A DNA stretch of 40,856 nt from an uncultured Salinisphaerales bacterium (GCA_937896565.1 CALBOV010000039.1:1-40856), one strand, 5' to 3'; positions 1-8,841 are shown, counted from the stretch's first letter. Notes: generated by a model not told the origin, from the letters alone. Numbers and translations: made by a program.

Positions 1-1
1 C

Positions 2-391
2 ATCGGCTACGGGCTGCCCTGCGCGATGGCGTTGGCGCCGGCCGGGTTCTTCGTCGGCATCGGCCTGCCGCTGAACATTTACACCGCGATCTTCACCGCC
101 TTCGGACTGGGCCTGCTGCTCGCGATCGTCGCCACGATGACGGCACCGGCGACGGTGGCGCGAGTCCGACTGCGGCGCGCCACCGGACTCGCGCTGCTGC
201 TCTCCGTGTCGCTGCGCTGGCTCACCGGTGGTCCGGGCTGGGTCGATGCCATCGTCCAGGGCCAGATCACGGTCCTGGTACTCGATGCGGCCATGGTGCT
301 CACCGCCCTCGTCCTGCTGTGGCGCAAGCGTCCAGCCTCCGAACCCGCCCGCGCCCGCCGTACCCGCCGGATCGAGGACGGCGCCGGATGA
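2..391 (+). CDS. Membrane protein, 5'-truncated by window edge
   Basis: The frame is open from the first bases of the window, so the real start is probably upstream; the ATG at 26 is the first one inside. The visible 129 or so residues hold three or four hydrophobic segments (for example around GIGLPLNIYTAIF, GLALLLSVSLRW and ITVLVLDAAMVLTALVLLW) and end in a basic, cytoplasmic-looking tail rich in Arg. I do not recognise the family. The stop overlaps the ATG of the next gene (ATGA), so the two are translationally coupled. It is probably an inner-membrane protein working with the next two genes. Confidence 0.55.
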   Translation: MGYGLPCAMALAPAGFFVGIGLPLNIYTAIFTAFGLGLLLAIVATMTAPATVARVRLRRATGLALLLSVSLRWLTGGPGWVDAIVQGQITVLVLDAAMVLTALVLLWRKRPASEPARARRTRRIEDGAG

Positions 392-678
392 TTACCTGGT
401 TGCCGGCCCTGCTCGCCCTGCTGGTCAGCGTCCCGGCGCTGACGGCGCTCGCCTGGCGCGATGGCAAGCGCCTGCGAGCGGCCAGAAATCGCGCACGGCC
501 CTGGACGACAGCGATCCGACGCGGACTGACGATGATCGTCCTGCTGCCCGGCCTGCTGCTGATGCTGTCCGGCCTGTGGCCCGCCTGGCTGCTGTGGCTG
601 ACGCTCATCGCCGCCGCCGGCTGGCTGATCACCCGTGCGTTCGCCCCCAATGCAACGACCCACTCCCAAGCACCATGA
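388..678 (+). CDS. Small membrane protein (96 aa)
   Basis: The start chosen is the ATG at 388, which overlaps the preceding stop as ATGA; the longer ORF from 319 would run back inside the upstream gene. The 96-residue product has an N-terminal hydrophobic segment (WLPALLALLVSVPALTALAW), a basic loop, and a second long hydrophobic stretch that could be one or two helices. Its end overlaps the ATG of the following beta-barrel gene by four bases. The family is not recognised. Neighbouring genes suggest a small inner-membrane subunit linked to an outer-membrane protein. Confidence 0.6.
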   Translation: MITWLPALLALLVSVPALTALAWRDGKRLRAARNRARPWTTAIRRGLTMIVLLPGLLLMLSGLWPAWLLWLTLIAAAGWLITRAFAPNATTHSQAP

Positions 679-1760
679 CCGATCTCATCGGCGTCTGCCG
701 CAACAGCGTTCTCGCCTCGCTGGGCCTGTTCTTCGCTCCCGAGTCACAAAGCCGGTCCGCACTGGCCGCGACGGGCTTCGCGGAACTGCAACTGGAGCAG
801 GTGACCCACCACGACAGCGACGGCCGGTCGGGTCACTCCACGCTGCTGGCGCGGGGTGAACTGGCACCCACCTGGACGCTGACCCCGGGAGTCCGTCTGG
901 AGAGCACCCTGGTGCTCGAATCGCTGCGTGACCCGGCGGTGAATGACGACCACTGGGCGGGCGACGAAGGGGTCTTCGTCGAGGAGCTGAAGCTGGTCGT
1001 CGAGCAGGGGTCGTGGCAGGCCACGCTGGGCAAGTTCAATCCCGCATTCGGCAGCGCCTGGAACGATGGCCGCGGCATCTGGAGTCGACAATTCGCCGAG
1101 GGCTACGAGATCACCGAGCGGCTTGGCGCCGGTCTGGAGCACACCGGACCCGACCATGCGCTGGGCCGCTGGAGCGGCAGCATCAACGCCTATGTCGCCG
1201 ACACCACGGCGCTGTCCGACGCCGTGATCACGTCGCGGCCACGCACGGATCGCGAGGCTGGCGGACCGGCCAACACGGACAGCATCGCGTCGGGCACGGC
1301 GACGCTTGGCGTGGAGCGGCTGCTGGGGGTGGAGCGACTGGTCGCCACGATCGCCTACCGGCATCAGGGCGCCGGCGATGCCGACCCGACGGCGGAGGAC
1401 GAGACCGGTGTCGCGGTCACCTTGGAACACGGAACCCTGTTCAGCCCCACGCTCGGCGCAGACGTTCTCGTGGAATACGTGGATATCCAGCACTTCGAGA
1501 CGCAGGACGCCGACGCCAGCTGGCTGACCACCGGCGCCGTGATCCACCTGCATCGCCGCTGGCAGCTCGCGGCCAGCCACACCCGACGTCGGATCGGCGG
1601 CGAGACTGACGACCGGCTGCTGCAACTCTCCGGTGGCTACCAGTTTGACCACGGCGGCACCCTGGAAATCGGCTGGCGACGCAGCCGCGAGGCGGGCGAG
1701 GACGCGGACATCATCGGCGCCCGATGGCAGCAGCCATTCCAGCTCGGCGAGAGCGGCTGA
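675..1760 (+). CDS. Outer-membrane beta-barrel, porin-like protein
   Basis: The start at 675 overlaps the previous stop (ATGA); the ORF track begins earlier, at 228, only because the frame stays open. The 361-residue protein has a weak N-terminal hydrophobic leader ending near SALAA. Many alternating polar/hydrophobic strands follow, with short turns and aromatic residues, as in outer-membrane barrels. The segment LGKFNPAFGSAWNDGRGIW followed by FAEGYEITERLG resembles porin-like proteins of unknown substrate. It ends in short strand-like repeats but has no clean C-terminal Phe. It is the last gene of a three-gene coupled operon. Substrate unknown. Confidence 0.68.
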   Translation: MTDLIGVCRNSVLASLGLFFAPESQSRSALAATGFAELQLEQVTHHDSDGRSGHSTLLARGELAPTWTLTPGVRLESTLVLESLRDPAVNDDHWAGDEGVFVEELKLVVEQGSWQATLGKFNPAFGSAWNDGRGIWSRQFAEGYEITERLGAGLEHTGPDHALGRWSGSINAYVADTTALSDAVITSRPRTDREAGGPANTDSIASGTATLGVERLLGVERLVATIAYRHQGAGDADPTAEDETGVAVTLEHGTLFSPTLGADVLVEYVDIQHFETQDADASWLTTGAVIHLHRRWQLAASHTRRRIGGETDDRLLQLSGGYQFDHGGTLEIGWRRSREAGEDADIIGARWQQPFQLGESG

Positions 1761-1778
1761 CCGCGCGGGCAAGACCGC

Positions 1779-2384
1779 TCAGCTCAGCGGCATTTCCATC
1801 CGCCGTGCATCCGGCACCGGACCATTGAACCCGCGCTCGGCGACGACGCGAAAGCCAAAGCGCTCATACAGACGCTGCGCCCGCGGATTGGTGACCGCCA
1901 CGTCCAGGGCGTAAATCCGGCGCCCCTGCTCGACGGCGAGTTCGCGTTGATAAGTCAGCAGCGCTTCGCCGATGCCCTGCCCCCGGGATTCCGGCGCCAC
2001 ACCGAGATGCGCGGCGTAGTGAGTACGGCGCGATGGCGGCGGCAGCAGGCGATCCAGGCGCAACGCGTGGCTCAGCACACGCGGCACGAGCCGAGGCGGA
2101 TAGTGCCGCAGAATCTGGAACGCCACGGCGCGAGACATGGCGCCGGCTTCCGCGCCGCTGTAGAACGCCCCCACGGCGACCAGGCGACCGTCCTGTACCA
2201 CCGCGCAATGATTGCGATAGCCGAACAGCCCCCGCCCGTCGCGAAACGTGCGCGTGAGGAATTCCTCCGCGGTTAGCCCGCCGTGGGCGAAGCCGTAGTC
2301 GAAGGCCGCGGGTCCGGAGCTGTAGATCAGCGGCACCGCGGCCTCGGCGTCCTCGGCCACACAGGGTCGAAACTGCCAGTTCAT
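1779..2384 (-). CDS. GNAT-family N-acetyltransferase
   Basis: A 201-residue GNAT-fold enzyme. The acetyl-CoA pyrophosphate loop is visible as RGQGIG in the stretch LGVAPESRGQGIGEALL. It is followed by the typical NPRAQRLYERFGF segment of motif B, which places the Tyr near the usual general-acid position. I chose the ATG at 2384 because GAGAGGGG lies just upstream; the ORF track start at 2489 would overlap the neighbouring peptidase gene. It ends 19 bp from the stop of the convergent barrel gene. The acceptor substrate cannot be told from sequence; a small amine or a peptide N-terminus is possible. Confidence 0.85.
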   Translation of the reverse strand: MNWQFRPCVAEDAEAAVPLIYSSGPAAFDYGFAHGGLTAEEFLTRTFRDGRGLFGYRNHCAVVQDGRLVAVGAFYSGAEAGAMSRAVAFQILRHYPPRLVPRVLSHALRLDRLLPPPSRRTHYAAHLGVAPESRGQGIGEALLTYQRELAVEQGRRIYALDVAVTNPRAQRLYERFGFRVVAERGFNGPVPDARRMEMPLS

Positions 2385-2445
2385 GTGGAACCCCTCTCCG
2401 GCCGGAACCGTCCGGCCGGAGGACAACGCAAGCGGTGAGCCAGCC

Positions 2446-3867
2446 TCAGCCGAATACGCCGACATGCGTGGCCAGGACATCGGCGACACAGGCGGTCAGC
2501 CGCTTGCCCGTGGGGATGTCCAGGAACTCGTTCGGCCCGTGGGCATTGGAGTTCGGACCCAGCACACCGGTGATGAGGAACTGGGCATCCGGAAACTTCT
2601 CGCCCAGCATGCCCATGAACGGGATCGAGCCACCCTCGCCGTTGTAGGCGGCGGGCTCGCCGAAGTAGCGTGCCGACGCACGGTCCACGGCGTCCTTGAG
2701 CCAGTCGGCCAGCGGCGGCGCCTCCCAGCCATTGGCGAATTCGTGCAGATCGAAGCTGACGGTCGCGCCATACGGCGGATCACGCTCCAGCTCGGCCTTG
2801 AGCGCGGCCGACGCCGCCTCGGCATCGACGGTGGGCGGCAGCCTCACGCTCAGCTTGACCGTGGTGTAGGGCCGCAGCACGTTGCCGGCGGATGCCAGCG
2901 GGGGCATGCCGTCGACGCCGGTGACGGAGATCGTCGGCTTCCAGCTGCGCGCCAGCACCAGATCCACCGGCTCGGACGCGGCCGCCGCCATCCCCTGCAC
3001 GAAGGGAAAGCGTCGTGACACCTGCTCGCCCATCACCTGCGCCGTGTGGCGGGCCTGCTCGATGCGCTGCTCCGGCACCGGGGCATGCAGCGCGGGCAAG
3101 CGAACCTCACCGGTGTCGGCATCCTCGATGCGTTCCAGAAGCTGACGCAGCACACGGAAGCTGGAAGGCACCACGCCGGAGGCATCGCCGGAATGCACGC
3201 CCTCGCGCAGCACGTCCACGCGCAGGTCGCCGGAAAGCATGCCGCGCAGCGACGTGGTGGACCACAGCCGCCGGTAGTCGCCGCAACCGGAGTCCAGGCA
3301 GACGACCAGCGACGGCGCGCCAATGCGGTCGGCCAGATGATCGACGTAGTACGGCAAATCGTCGCTGCCGGACTCCTCGCAGGCCTCGATGATCAGCACG
3401 CAGCGGGCGTGGGGAATCCCCTGCGCCTGCAACGCGGCGATGGCGGTCAGCGACGCGAAGATGGCGTAACCGTCATCGGCGCCGCCGCGGCCGAACAGGC
3501 GGTTGTTCTCGATCACCGGCTTCCACGGGCCCAGGTGCTCGGCCCAACCGGTCATCTCCGGCTGCTTGTCCAGGTGACCGTAGAGCATCACCGTTTCCGA
3601 CCCGCTGCCGGCGACCTCGATGAAGATCAGCGGCGTGCGCCCCGGCAGTCGCACCACCTCCAGGCTCATCCCCGCGACCGGCTGCCTGCGGGCCCAGTCG
3701 GTCATCAGCGTGACCGCCTGCTCCATGTAGCCGTGCGCCTCCCAGTCGGCGTCGAACAGCGGCGACTTGTTAGGAATGCGGATGTAGTCGATCAGCTGCG
3801 GGATGATCTCGTCGTCCCAGGTGGTCTCGACATGCTCGAACAGCTCGGCGGTATTCAAATCGGTCAC
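2446..3867 (-). CDS. M20-family metallopeptidase (dipeptidase-like)
   Basis: A 473-residue zinc-dependent exo-/dipeptidase of the M20 family. Metal-site motifs are present in order: GHLDKQP (His98, Asp100), GRGGADDGYA (bridging Asp131), EACEESGS (catalytic/metal Glu pair about 164-165), a later CLDSG, and NAHGPNEF near the C-terminus with the last His ligand. The dimerisation lid lies between, around residues 200-320. The length fits carnosine-dipeptidase-like M20 enzymes. The start is a GTG; no strong ribosome site is visible. It is divergent from a peptide transporter gene 136 bp away, so peptide uptake followed by hydrolysis is a reasonable pairing. Confidence 0.9.
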   Translation of the reverse strand: MTDLNTAELFEHVETTWDDEIIPQLIDYIRIPNKSPLFDADWEAHGYMEQAVTLMTDWARRQPVAGMSLEVVRLPGRTPLIFIEVAGSGSETVMLYGHLDKQPEMTGWAEHLGPWKPVIENNRLFGRGGADDGYAIFASLTAIAALQAQGIPHARCVLIIEACEESGSDDLPYYVDHLADRIGAPSLVVCLDSGCGDYRRLWSTTSLRGMLSGDLRVDVLREGVHSGDASGVVPSSFRVLRQLLERIEDADTGEVRLPALHAPVPEQRIEQARHTAQVMGEQVSRRFPFVQGMAAAASEPVDLVLARSWKPTISVTGVDGMPPLASAGNVLRPYTTVKLSVRLPPTVDAEAASAALKAELERDPPYGATVSFDLHEFANGWEAPPLADWLKDAVDRASARYFGEPAAYNGEGGSIPFMGMLGEKFPDAQFLITGVLGPNSNAHGPNEFLDIPTGKRLTACVADVLATHVGVFG

Positions 3868-4003
3868 GGCGCGGGCCCGGTCGCGCCGGGCGATGAAAAA
3901 TGTGGCGCCAGTGTAGACGCTTCCCGCCCCGGTTCATCGGGAGAACCACCGACCCGCAGATTACGCAGTTCTGCCGATGTGACGGGTTCCAGACAGTCCT
4001 ACG

Positions 4004-5422
4004 GTGTGCTCTCTGCTTTGGGACATCGCCGTGCTCGCATTCAGTCGACATCCGGACGGACTGCGCTGTCTGTTCTTCACCGAGCTGTGGGAACGCTTCA
4101 GCTTCTACGGCCTGAGCGCGATCCTGGTGCTCTACCTGGTGCTGCCCGTCGACGAGGGCGGCCTGGGGTATGCAACCGACGATGCCGTGGTGCTCTATGG
4201 CAACTACGCGATGGCGGTCTACCTGCTGTCGGTGGCCGGTGGCTTCATCGCCGACCGCTGGACCGGACCCGATCGCGCGGTGCTGATCGGCGGGGTCATC
4301 ATCACCGCCGGCCACGCGCTGATGGCGCTGGGCCACTCGGCGGCGGCTCTGCTCACCGGGCTTGGCTTCGTGGCCGCGGGCACCGGCCTGCTCAAGCCGA
4401 ACATCAGCGTGCTGGTCGGGCAACTCTACGCGGCCGATGACGACCGGCGCGATGCCGGCTTTTCGCTGTTCTACATGGGCATCAACGTCGGCGCCTTCCT
4501 CGCCCCGCTGATCTGCGGCTATCTGGCGCAGTCGGACCGGTTCCGCGACGCCCTTGCCGAACTGGGCCTGGACCCGCGCACGAGCTGGCACTGGGGATTC
4601 GGCGCGGCGGGCGTCGGCATGCTGCTCGGCCTGATCGTGTTCGTGGCGCGGCGCTGGCCGGCGATCCGCGCCGCACGGCCCGGCACGGGCTGGAGCCGTC
4701 CGGTCGCGCCCCCCTCGGGATGGGCCGATCTGTCGCGACGCTTTGGCGTCATCGCCTTCTTCTGCGCCTGCTCCATCCTGTTCTTCTCGGTGCTCCAGCA
4801 GGCCGCCGCATCGCTGAACCTGTTCGCCGACCGCTACACCCGCACCGAGCTGTTCGGCTGGGTGTTCCCGTCGTCCTGGTTCCAGTCGGTACCCGCGCTG
4901 TACGTCATCGTGCTCGCGCCGCTGTTTTCGGCGCTGTGGATTCGCCTCGGCACACGCCAACCGGACAGCGCCACCAAGATGGTCATCGGCCTGTTCGCCG
5001 CGGCGGCCGCGCTGGCGGTGATGATTCCGGCGGCCGCCGCCGCGCAGACCGCTGCCGTCAGCCCGTTGTGGCTACTGGCCGTGTACGGGTTGATCGGCAT
5101 CGGCGAAATGTGCCTGAGCCCGGTGGGGCTCAGCAGCGTGACGCAGATCGCCCCGGCGCGACTGGTCGGCGTGGCCATGGGCGCGTGGTTTGTCGCCGCC
5201 GGCCTGGGCGGCAAGCTGGCCGGGGAATTCAGCGCCTGGCTGAACCTGGACGCCGTCGACGGCCTGGCAGATGCCTTCGCCCGGCAGGCCGGACTGATCC
5301 TCGTCGGCGCCCTGCTGCTGGCCGGGATCTGCCGGCTGATCCGCGACACCGCGAGACGATTGGCGACCACCGCACCGGACCCCGAAACGCCGACCGCCCT
5401 GCTGGCCGGAGACACGCCGTGA
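4004..5422 (+). CDS. POT/PTR-family proton-coupled peptide transporter
   Basis: A multi-pass inner-membrane protein of about 470 residues with roughly 12-14 hydrophobic helices. The POT signature in helix 1, ELWERFSFYG (the ExxERFxYYG motif that couples protons), is clear. The second PTR signature, FYMGINVGAFLAPLICGYL, follows helices 4-5. It would import di- and tripeptides with protons. The GTG at 4004 is the longest start; the GTG at 4031 gives a shorter N-terminus more usual for the family (just before SRHPDGL), and I cannot decide between them. Its stop overlaps the start of an AraC regulator, and an M20 dipeptidase diverges from it. Confidence 0.9.
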   Translation: MCSLLWDIAVLAFSRHPDGLRCLFFTELWERFSFYGLSAILVLYLVLPVDEGGLGYATDDAVVLYGNYAMAVYLLSVAGGFIADRWTGPDRAVLIGGVIITAGHALMALGHSAAALLTGLGFVAAGTGLLKPNISVLVGQLYAADDDRRDAGFSLFYMGINVGAFLAPLICGYLAQSDRFRDALAELGLDPRTSWHWGFGAAGVGMLLGLIVFVARRWPAIRAARPGTGWSRPVAPPSGWADLSRRFGVIAFFCACSILFFSVLQQAAASLNLFADRYTRTELFGWVFPSSWFQSVPALYVIVLAPLFSALWIRLGTRQPDSATKMVIGLFAAAAALAVMIPAAAAAQTAAVSPLWLLAVYGLIGIGEMCLSPVGLSSVTQIAPARLVGVAMGAWFVAAGLGGKLAGEFSAWLNLDAVDGLADAFARQAGLILVGALLLAGICRLIRDTARRLATTAPDPETPTALLAGDTP

Positions 5423-6240
5423 CGCCTCTGGACGCGGCCATCGCGCCGGACGGGATGCACCCGGTCATGACGGCCGCCGCCACCCCCGTAATGGAGACGG
5501 GGCGTTTGCAGGCGGAGACGATCACGACCTGCACGCGCGACTATCCAAGGGGTTCGGTGGTCGAGCAGCACCAGCATGCCGAGGCGCAGTTGATCTACGC
5601 CTCCGAAGGGGTGATGCGCGTGGAGACCCCGGCCGGTGTCTGGGTTGTTCCACCGTCGCGCGCGGTGTGGGTGCCCCCGCTGACCCGCCACGGCATCCGG
5701 GCCTCGACACCGGTGAGGCTTTGCACGCTATATCTGCGCCCCGATGTGGTCGGCGCCCTGCCCCGGCAATGCTGCGTCGTCAACGTGTCGCCGCTGTTCC
5801 GGGAGCTGGCGCTGCGACTGACGCACCGGCAGACCGCGGACTGGAATCCCGCGCTGACCGCGCATGCCACCGCGTTGATGCTTTCCGAGATCCACGCGAT
5901 GAACGTGCAGCCCATGCAGATCCGCATGCCGCAGGACCCGCGGCTGCGCAAGGTCTGCCGCGCCCTGCTCGATGATCCCGCAAGCCCGCGAACCTGTTCG
6001 CAATGGGGTGACGTGGCCGGCGCCAGCGCCCGTACGCTGGAGCGGCTGTTTCGCAAGGAAATGCAGCTCAGCTTCGGACTCTGGCGCCGTCAGGTTCGAT
6101 TGCTGGAGGCGATGGATCGCCTCGCCGCCGGAACCCCGGTGACCAGCGTGGCGCTGGATCTCGGCTATCGCAGTCCCAGCGCCTTCACCGTGATGTTCAA
6201 GCGCGCGCTGGGCTGCCTGCCCAGCGAAATGTATGACTAG
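5419..6240 (+). CDS. AraC-family transcriptional regulator with cupin sensor domain
   Basis: A 273-residue protein with an N-terminal cupin-like domain (QHQHAEAQLIYASEG, then GVWVVPPSRAVWVPP). The C-terminal double helix-turn-helix is of AraC type (ASARTLERLFRKEM and VALDLGYRSPSAFTVMFKRALG). The GTG start at 5419 overlaps the transporter stop (GTGA), so the gene is translationally coupled to the peptide transporter. An ATG at 5455 is a possible alternative. It probably senses a small molecule and controls the transporter or nearby genes. The HHAEAQ/VPP pattern is that of NimR-type AraC regulators, but the ligand is unknown. Confidence 0.87.
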   Translation: MTPLDAAIAPDGMHPVMTAAATPVMETGRLQAETITTCTRDYPRGSVVEQHQHAEAQLIYASEGVMRVETPAGVWVVPPSRAVWVPPLTRHGIRASTPVRLCTLYLRPDVVGALPRQCCVVNVSPLFRELALRLTHRQTADWNPALTAHATALMLSEIHAMNVQPMQIRMPQDPRLRKVCRALLDDPASPRTCSQWGDVAGASARTLERLFRKEMQLSFGLWRRQVRLLEAMDRLAAGTPVTSVALDLGYRSPSAFTVMFKRALGCLPSEMYD

Positions 6241-6659
6241 TCGGCCGCCTCATCACGCGTGGCCAGATAGTCCGTGGCGCGGGTGGGCCCGAGCACGTAG
6301 GTGTCCTCGTGCGACGTGTACATCCTGCGAAATTCGAAAAAGAAGTCCGGCCCGCTGGGATACCCCTCGTCATGAAGGATCTTCATCATCTGCTCCCATT
6401 TCCCGTCGTCCTGCCCGAGCGGCTTGACCAGGACGAAATCCCAGCTGGCGCCGGCCTCGTGGATGTACAGATCACCCGGGTCCAGACCCACGGCCTTTGC
6501 GGCGCGCTCCTGCTGCGCGATGCGTTCGAGAAAGGCCTCGTGCTGACCCGGGGCGATATGGAACACCTCGATGATGCTGCGCGGGATGTCGGGGGTCTCC
6601 GCGAGCGTGGGGCCGGCGAACGCGAGGCCGACCACCAGCAGGACAGGACGAATGTTCAT
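6237..6659 (-). CDS. Secreted small protein, function unknown
   Basis: A 140-residue protein with a Sec signal peptide (MNIRPVLLVVGLAFAGPTLAE, likely cleaved after TLA). The mature part has a single alpha/beta domain: strand IIEVFHIAPG, then a charged helix QHEAFLERIAQQERAAKA, then strands, then the motif GPDFFFEFRRMY. This arrangement faintly resembles dimeric alpha/beta-barrel (NIPSNAP/ABM-like) proteins, but I cannot assign it. The start at 6659 is preferred over 6677 because it begins the signal peptide. Its stop overlaps the stop of the convergent AraC gene by four bases. Confidence 0.62.
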   Translation of the reverse strand: MNIRPVLLVVGLAFAGPTLAETPDIPRSIIEVFHIAPGQHEAFLERIAQQERAAKAVGLDPGDLYIHEAGASWDFVLVKPLGQDDGKWEQMMKILHDEGYPSGPDFFFEFRRMYTSHEDTYVLGPTRATDYLATRDEAAD

Positions 6660-6748
6660 GGGTTGCCATCCGGACAAAGGGGTTGCTCAGCCTAGGCGGC
6701 CCGGAATCACGCCACATCGGAAATCTCACCTACCGACCAAGGAGCTCA

Positions 6749-7918
6749 ATGCACATGTGGGACGTCATCGTCGTCGGCCTCGGGGCCATGGGCTCGGCCA
6801 CGACCTACCAGCTCAGCAAGCGCGGCCTGCGGGTACTCGGCTTCGACACGCACCGCCCGCCGCACAGCGAAGGCTCCAGCCACGGCCATACCCGTCTGAC
6901 CCGTCGGGCCATCGGCGAGGGGCCCGGGTACACGCCGCTCGCGTTGCGCTCGCATGCGATCTGGCGGGAACTGGAAGCCGCCACCGGTTGCGAGTTGCTG
7001 ACGGTTACCGGCGGACTGGTGATTTCGAGTCCGACGCCAGCGCGCAATGACCACGCCGAGGATTTCTTCGGCAACACCCTCCGCGCCGCCCGCAAGTACG
7101 GCATCGCGCACGATATCCTCGACCGCACCGACATGCAGCGGCGGTATCCGCAGTTCGCGCTGGCCGAGGATGAGTATGCGTACTTCGAACCCGGTGCCGG
7201 CTTCGTCTGCCCCGAGCGCTGCATCGAGGTTCAACTGAAGCTGGCGCGCCAGTTCGGCGCGACGCTGCGCACCGGCGACACGCTGCTCGGGTTCGAAACC
7301 GGTGACGGCGGCGTCACCGTGCGCACGGAATCCGGCACCTACACGGCGGAACGCCTGGTGCTGACCGCGGGCGCCCGGTTGCCGGAGCTGCTGGGGACGG
7401 TCGCGGACAACTGGTTCCGCGTGACGCGTCAGGTGCTCTACTGGTTCGAGCCCGCGCACGATGCGCCGTCCTACGCGCCGGAAGACTTTCCGGTGTTCAT
7501 CTGGGAATCGCAGCGGGCGGCGCATTCACTCTACGGCTTTCCAGCGCTGGATCGCCCGGCCGGCGGCGTGAAGATCGCCAGCGGCAACTATCTGGACAGC
7601 ACGACACCGGACAGCATCGACCGCGTGGTGTCCGAAGCCGAGATTCGCCGGATGTACGAACAGAATGTCGCGCCCTGCTTTCCGACGCTCAGTAGTAACT
7701 GCATCCAGACCGCGACCTGCATGTACACGGTGACGCCGGACACGCGCTTCGTCATCGACACGCATCCGGAATCCGAGCACATCCTGCTGGTGTCGCCCTG
7801 CTCCGGCCACGGCTTCAAGCACTCCGCGGCCATCGGCGAAGCGGTGGCGCAGCGGCTGGTGGACGGACGCAGCGACATCGACCTGGACTCGTTCGCGCTG
7901 GACGGACGCTTCGCATGA
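6749..7918 (+). CDS. solA: FAD-dependent N-methyl-amino-acid oxidase (sarcosine oxidase / MTOX family)
   Basis: A 389-residue flavoprotein of the monomeric sarcosine oxidase/N-methyltryptophan oxidase family. The dinucleotide-binding motif VVGLGAMGSATTYQLSKRG is at the N-terminus, and an acidic strand end (GFDTH) follows. The conserved TCMYTVTPD holds Cys324, which in this family bonds covalently to FAD. The C-terminal SGHGFKHS loop is also present. It would oxidise a secondary amine to an imine with release of peroxide. I start at the ATG at 6749 because AAGGAGCT lies just upstream. The exact substrate cannot be read, so the symbol is by family. It fits the amino-acid scavenging genes around it. 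Confidence 0.85.
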   Translation: MHMWDVIVVGLGAMGSATTYQLSKRGLRVLGFDTHRPPHSEGSSHGHTRLTRRAIGEGPGYTPLALRSHAIWRELEAATGCELLTVTGGLVISSPTPARNDHAEDFFGNTLRAARKYGIAHDILDRTDMQRRYPQFALAEDEYAYFEPGAGFVCPERCIEVQLKLARQFGATLRTGDTLLGFETGDGGVTVRTESGTYTAERLVLTAGARLPELLGTVADNWFRVTRQVLYWFEPAHDAPSYAPEDFPVFIWESQRAAHSLYGFPALDRPAGGVKIASGNYLDSTTPDSIDRVVSEAEIRRMYEQNVAPCFPTLSSNCIQTATCMYTVTPDTRFVIDTHPESEHILLVSPCSGHGFKHSAAIGEAVAQRLVDGRSDIDLDSFALDGRFA

Positions 7919-7942
7919 GCCATCCGCCACCGTGGCGGGTAC

Positions 7943-8824
7943 TCAGAGGTTCTCGGCCAGGTAATCGATGAACGCCAGCACGCGACGCGAAGGACGCCTG
8001 CCCACGGCATGGACCGCGTAGAGATTGATCTCCGTTTGCCGGAAACCGTCGAGGACGGTTTCCAACCGCCCCGCCGCCACGTCGGCGGCAATGTCGTAAT
8101 CCGACTTCATCACCACGCCGGCCCCGGCAACGGCCCACTGTCGCAACAAACCGCCATCGTTGGCCGTCCGGTTGCCGGAAACCTGGACCGCCAGCTCCCG
8201 GGCGCCGTCGACGAACCGCCAGGTACTTTGCGGATGGCCCATCCGCGACAGCACCAGGCAATTGTGCTCGACCAGCTCCTCGGGCCGGTCGGGCCTGCCG
8301 TGCCGTGACCAGTACGCGGGTGAGGCGCAGATCGAGCGCCCGCCGCGCTGGATCAGGCGCGCCTTGAGCCGCGAATCCGTCAGCGGGCCGGTGCGAAGCG
8401 CGAGGTCGTAACCCTCGTCGATCAGGTCCCGCACGTCGTCGCCCAGCGCCAGCTCGAAGCTCACCTCGGGATGCCGTGCCTGAAAGCCGTCGATCAGCCC
8501 GGACAGCCGCGAGCGCCCGAAATCGTTGATCGACGTCAGGCGGATCGCCCCCCTGAGCAGACCGGCGTCCGCCACCTGCTCGATGGCCTCGTCCAGATCG
8601 CCGACGATGCGCCGGCATTCATCCAGAAAGCGCTCACCCTCGGCGGTCAGCGAGAGCCTGCGGGTGGACCGCAGGATCAGTGTGGCGCCGAGGTGATCCT
8701 CCAGCCGTTGCAGGCTGGCCGTGACGGCCGGGGGCGCCAGATCACGCGCCCGCGCGGCCCCGGCCAGGCTGCCGTGATCGACGATGTCGATGTAGATGCG
8801 GATGTGCCTGAGCAGATCGATCAT
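7943..8824 (-). CDS. LysR-family transcriptional regulator
   Basis: A 293-residue LTTR. The N-terminal winged helix-turn-helix is plain (SLAGAARARDLAPPAVTASLQRLEDHLG, then LILRSTRRLSLTAEG). The linker helix and two-lobe periplasmic-binding-protein-like effector domain follow (RLTSINDFGRS to the C-terminus). It is transcribed divergently from the SDR gene. The intergenic space holds a perfect palindrome that overlaps the regulator's own start codon, so it most likely represses itself and controls the SDR. Ligand unknown. Confidence 0.9.
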   Translation of the reverse strand: MIDLLRHIRIYIDIVDHGSLAGAARARDLAPPAVTASLQRLEDHLGATLILRSTRRLSLTAEGERFLDECRRIVGDLDEAIEQVADAGLLRGAIRLTSINDFGRSRLSGLIDGFQARHPEVSFELALGDDVRDLIDEGYDLALRTGPLTDSRLKARLIQRGGRSICASPAYWSRHGRPDRPEELVEHNCLVLSRMGHPQSTWRFVDGARELAVQVSGNRTANDGGLLRQWAVAGAGVVMKSDYDIAADVAAGRLETVLDGFRQTEINLYAVHAVGRRPSRRVLAFIDYLAENL

Positions 8825-8841
8825 TCATGAATTATGAATGA
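8821..8841. promoter_or_regulatory. Palindromic LysR-type operator
   Basis: TCATTCAT-GAATT-ATGAATGA is a perfect 8-bp inverted repeat with a 5-bp spacer and contains a T-N11-A LTTR box (TCATGAATTATGA). It overlaps the lysR start codon and lies about 77 bp upstream of the divergent SDR gene. It is probably the binding site of the adjacent LysR protein. Confidence 0.6.

Noticed and set aside
744-1772. A 342-residue minus-strand ORF opposite the beta-barrel gene
   Set aside because: Shadow of the coding frame with no family features.
3931-3947. GGTTC-N7-GAACC inverted repeat between the M20 and POT genes
   Set aside because: Only 5 bp per arm; expected by chance in this composition. It could be an operator, but nothing else supports it.
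3046-4440. A 464-residue plus-strand ORF opposite the M20 peptidase
   Set aside because: It overlaps two genes with clear motifs and has no domain of its own.
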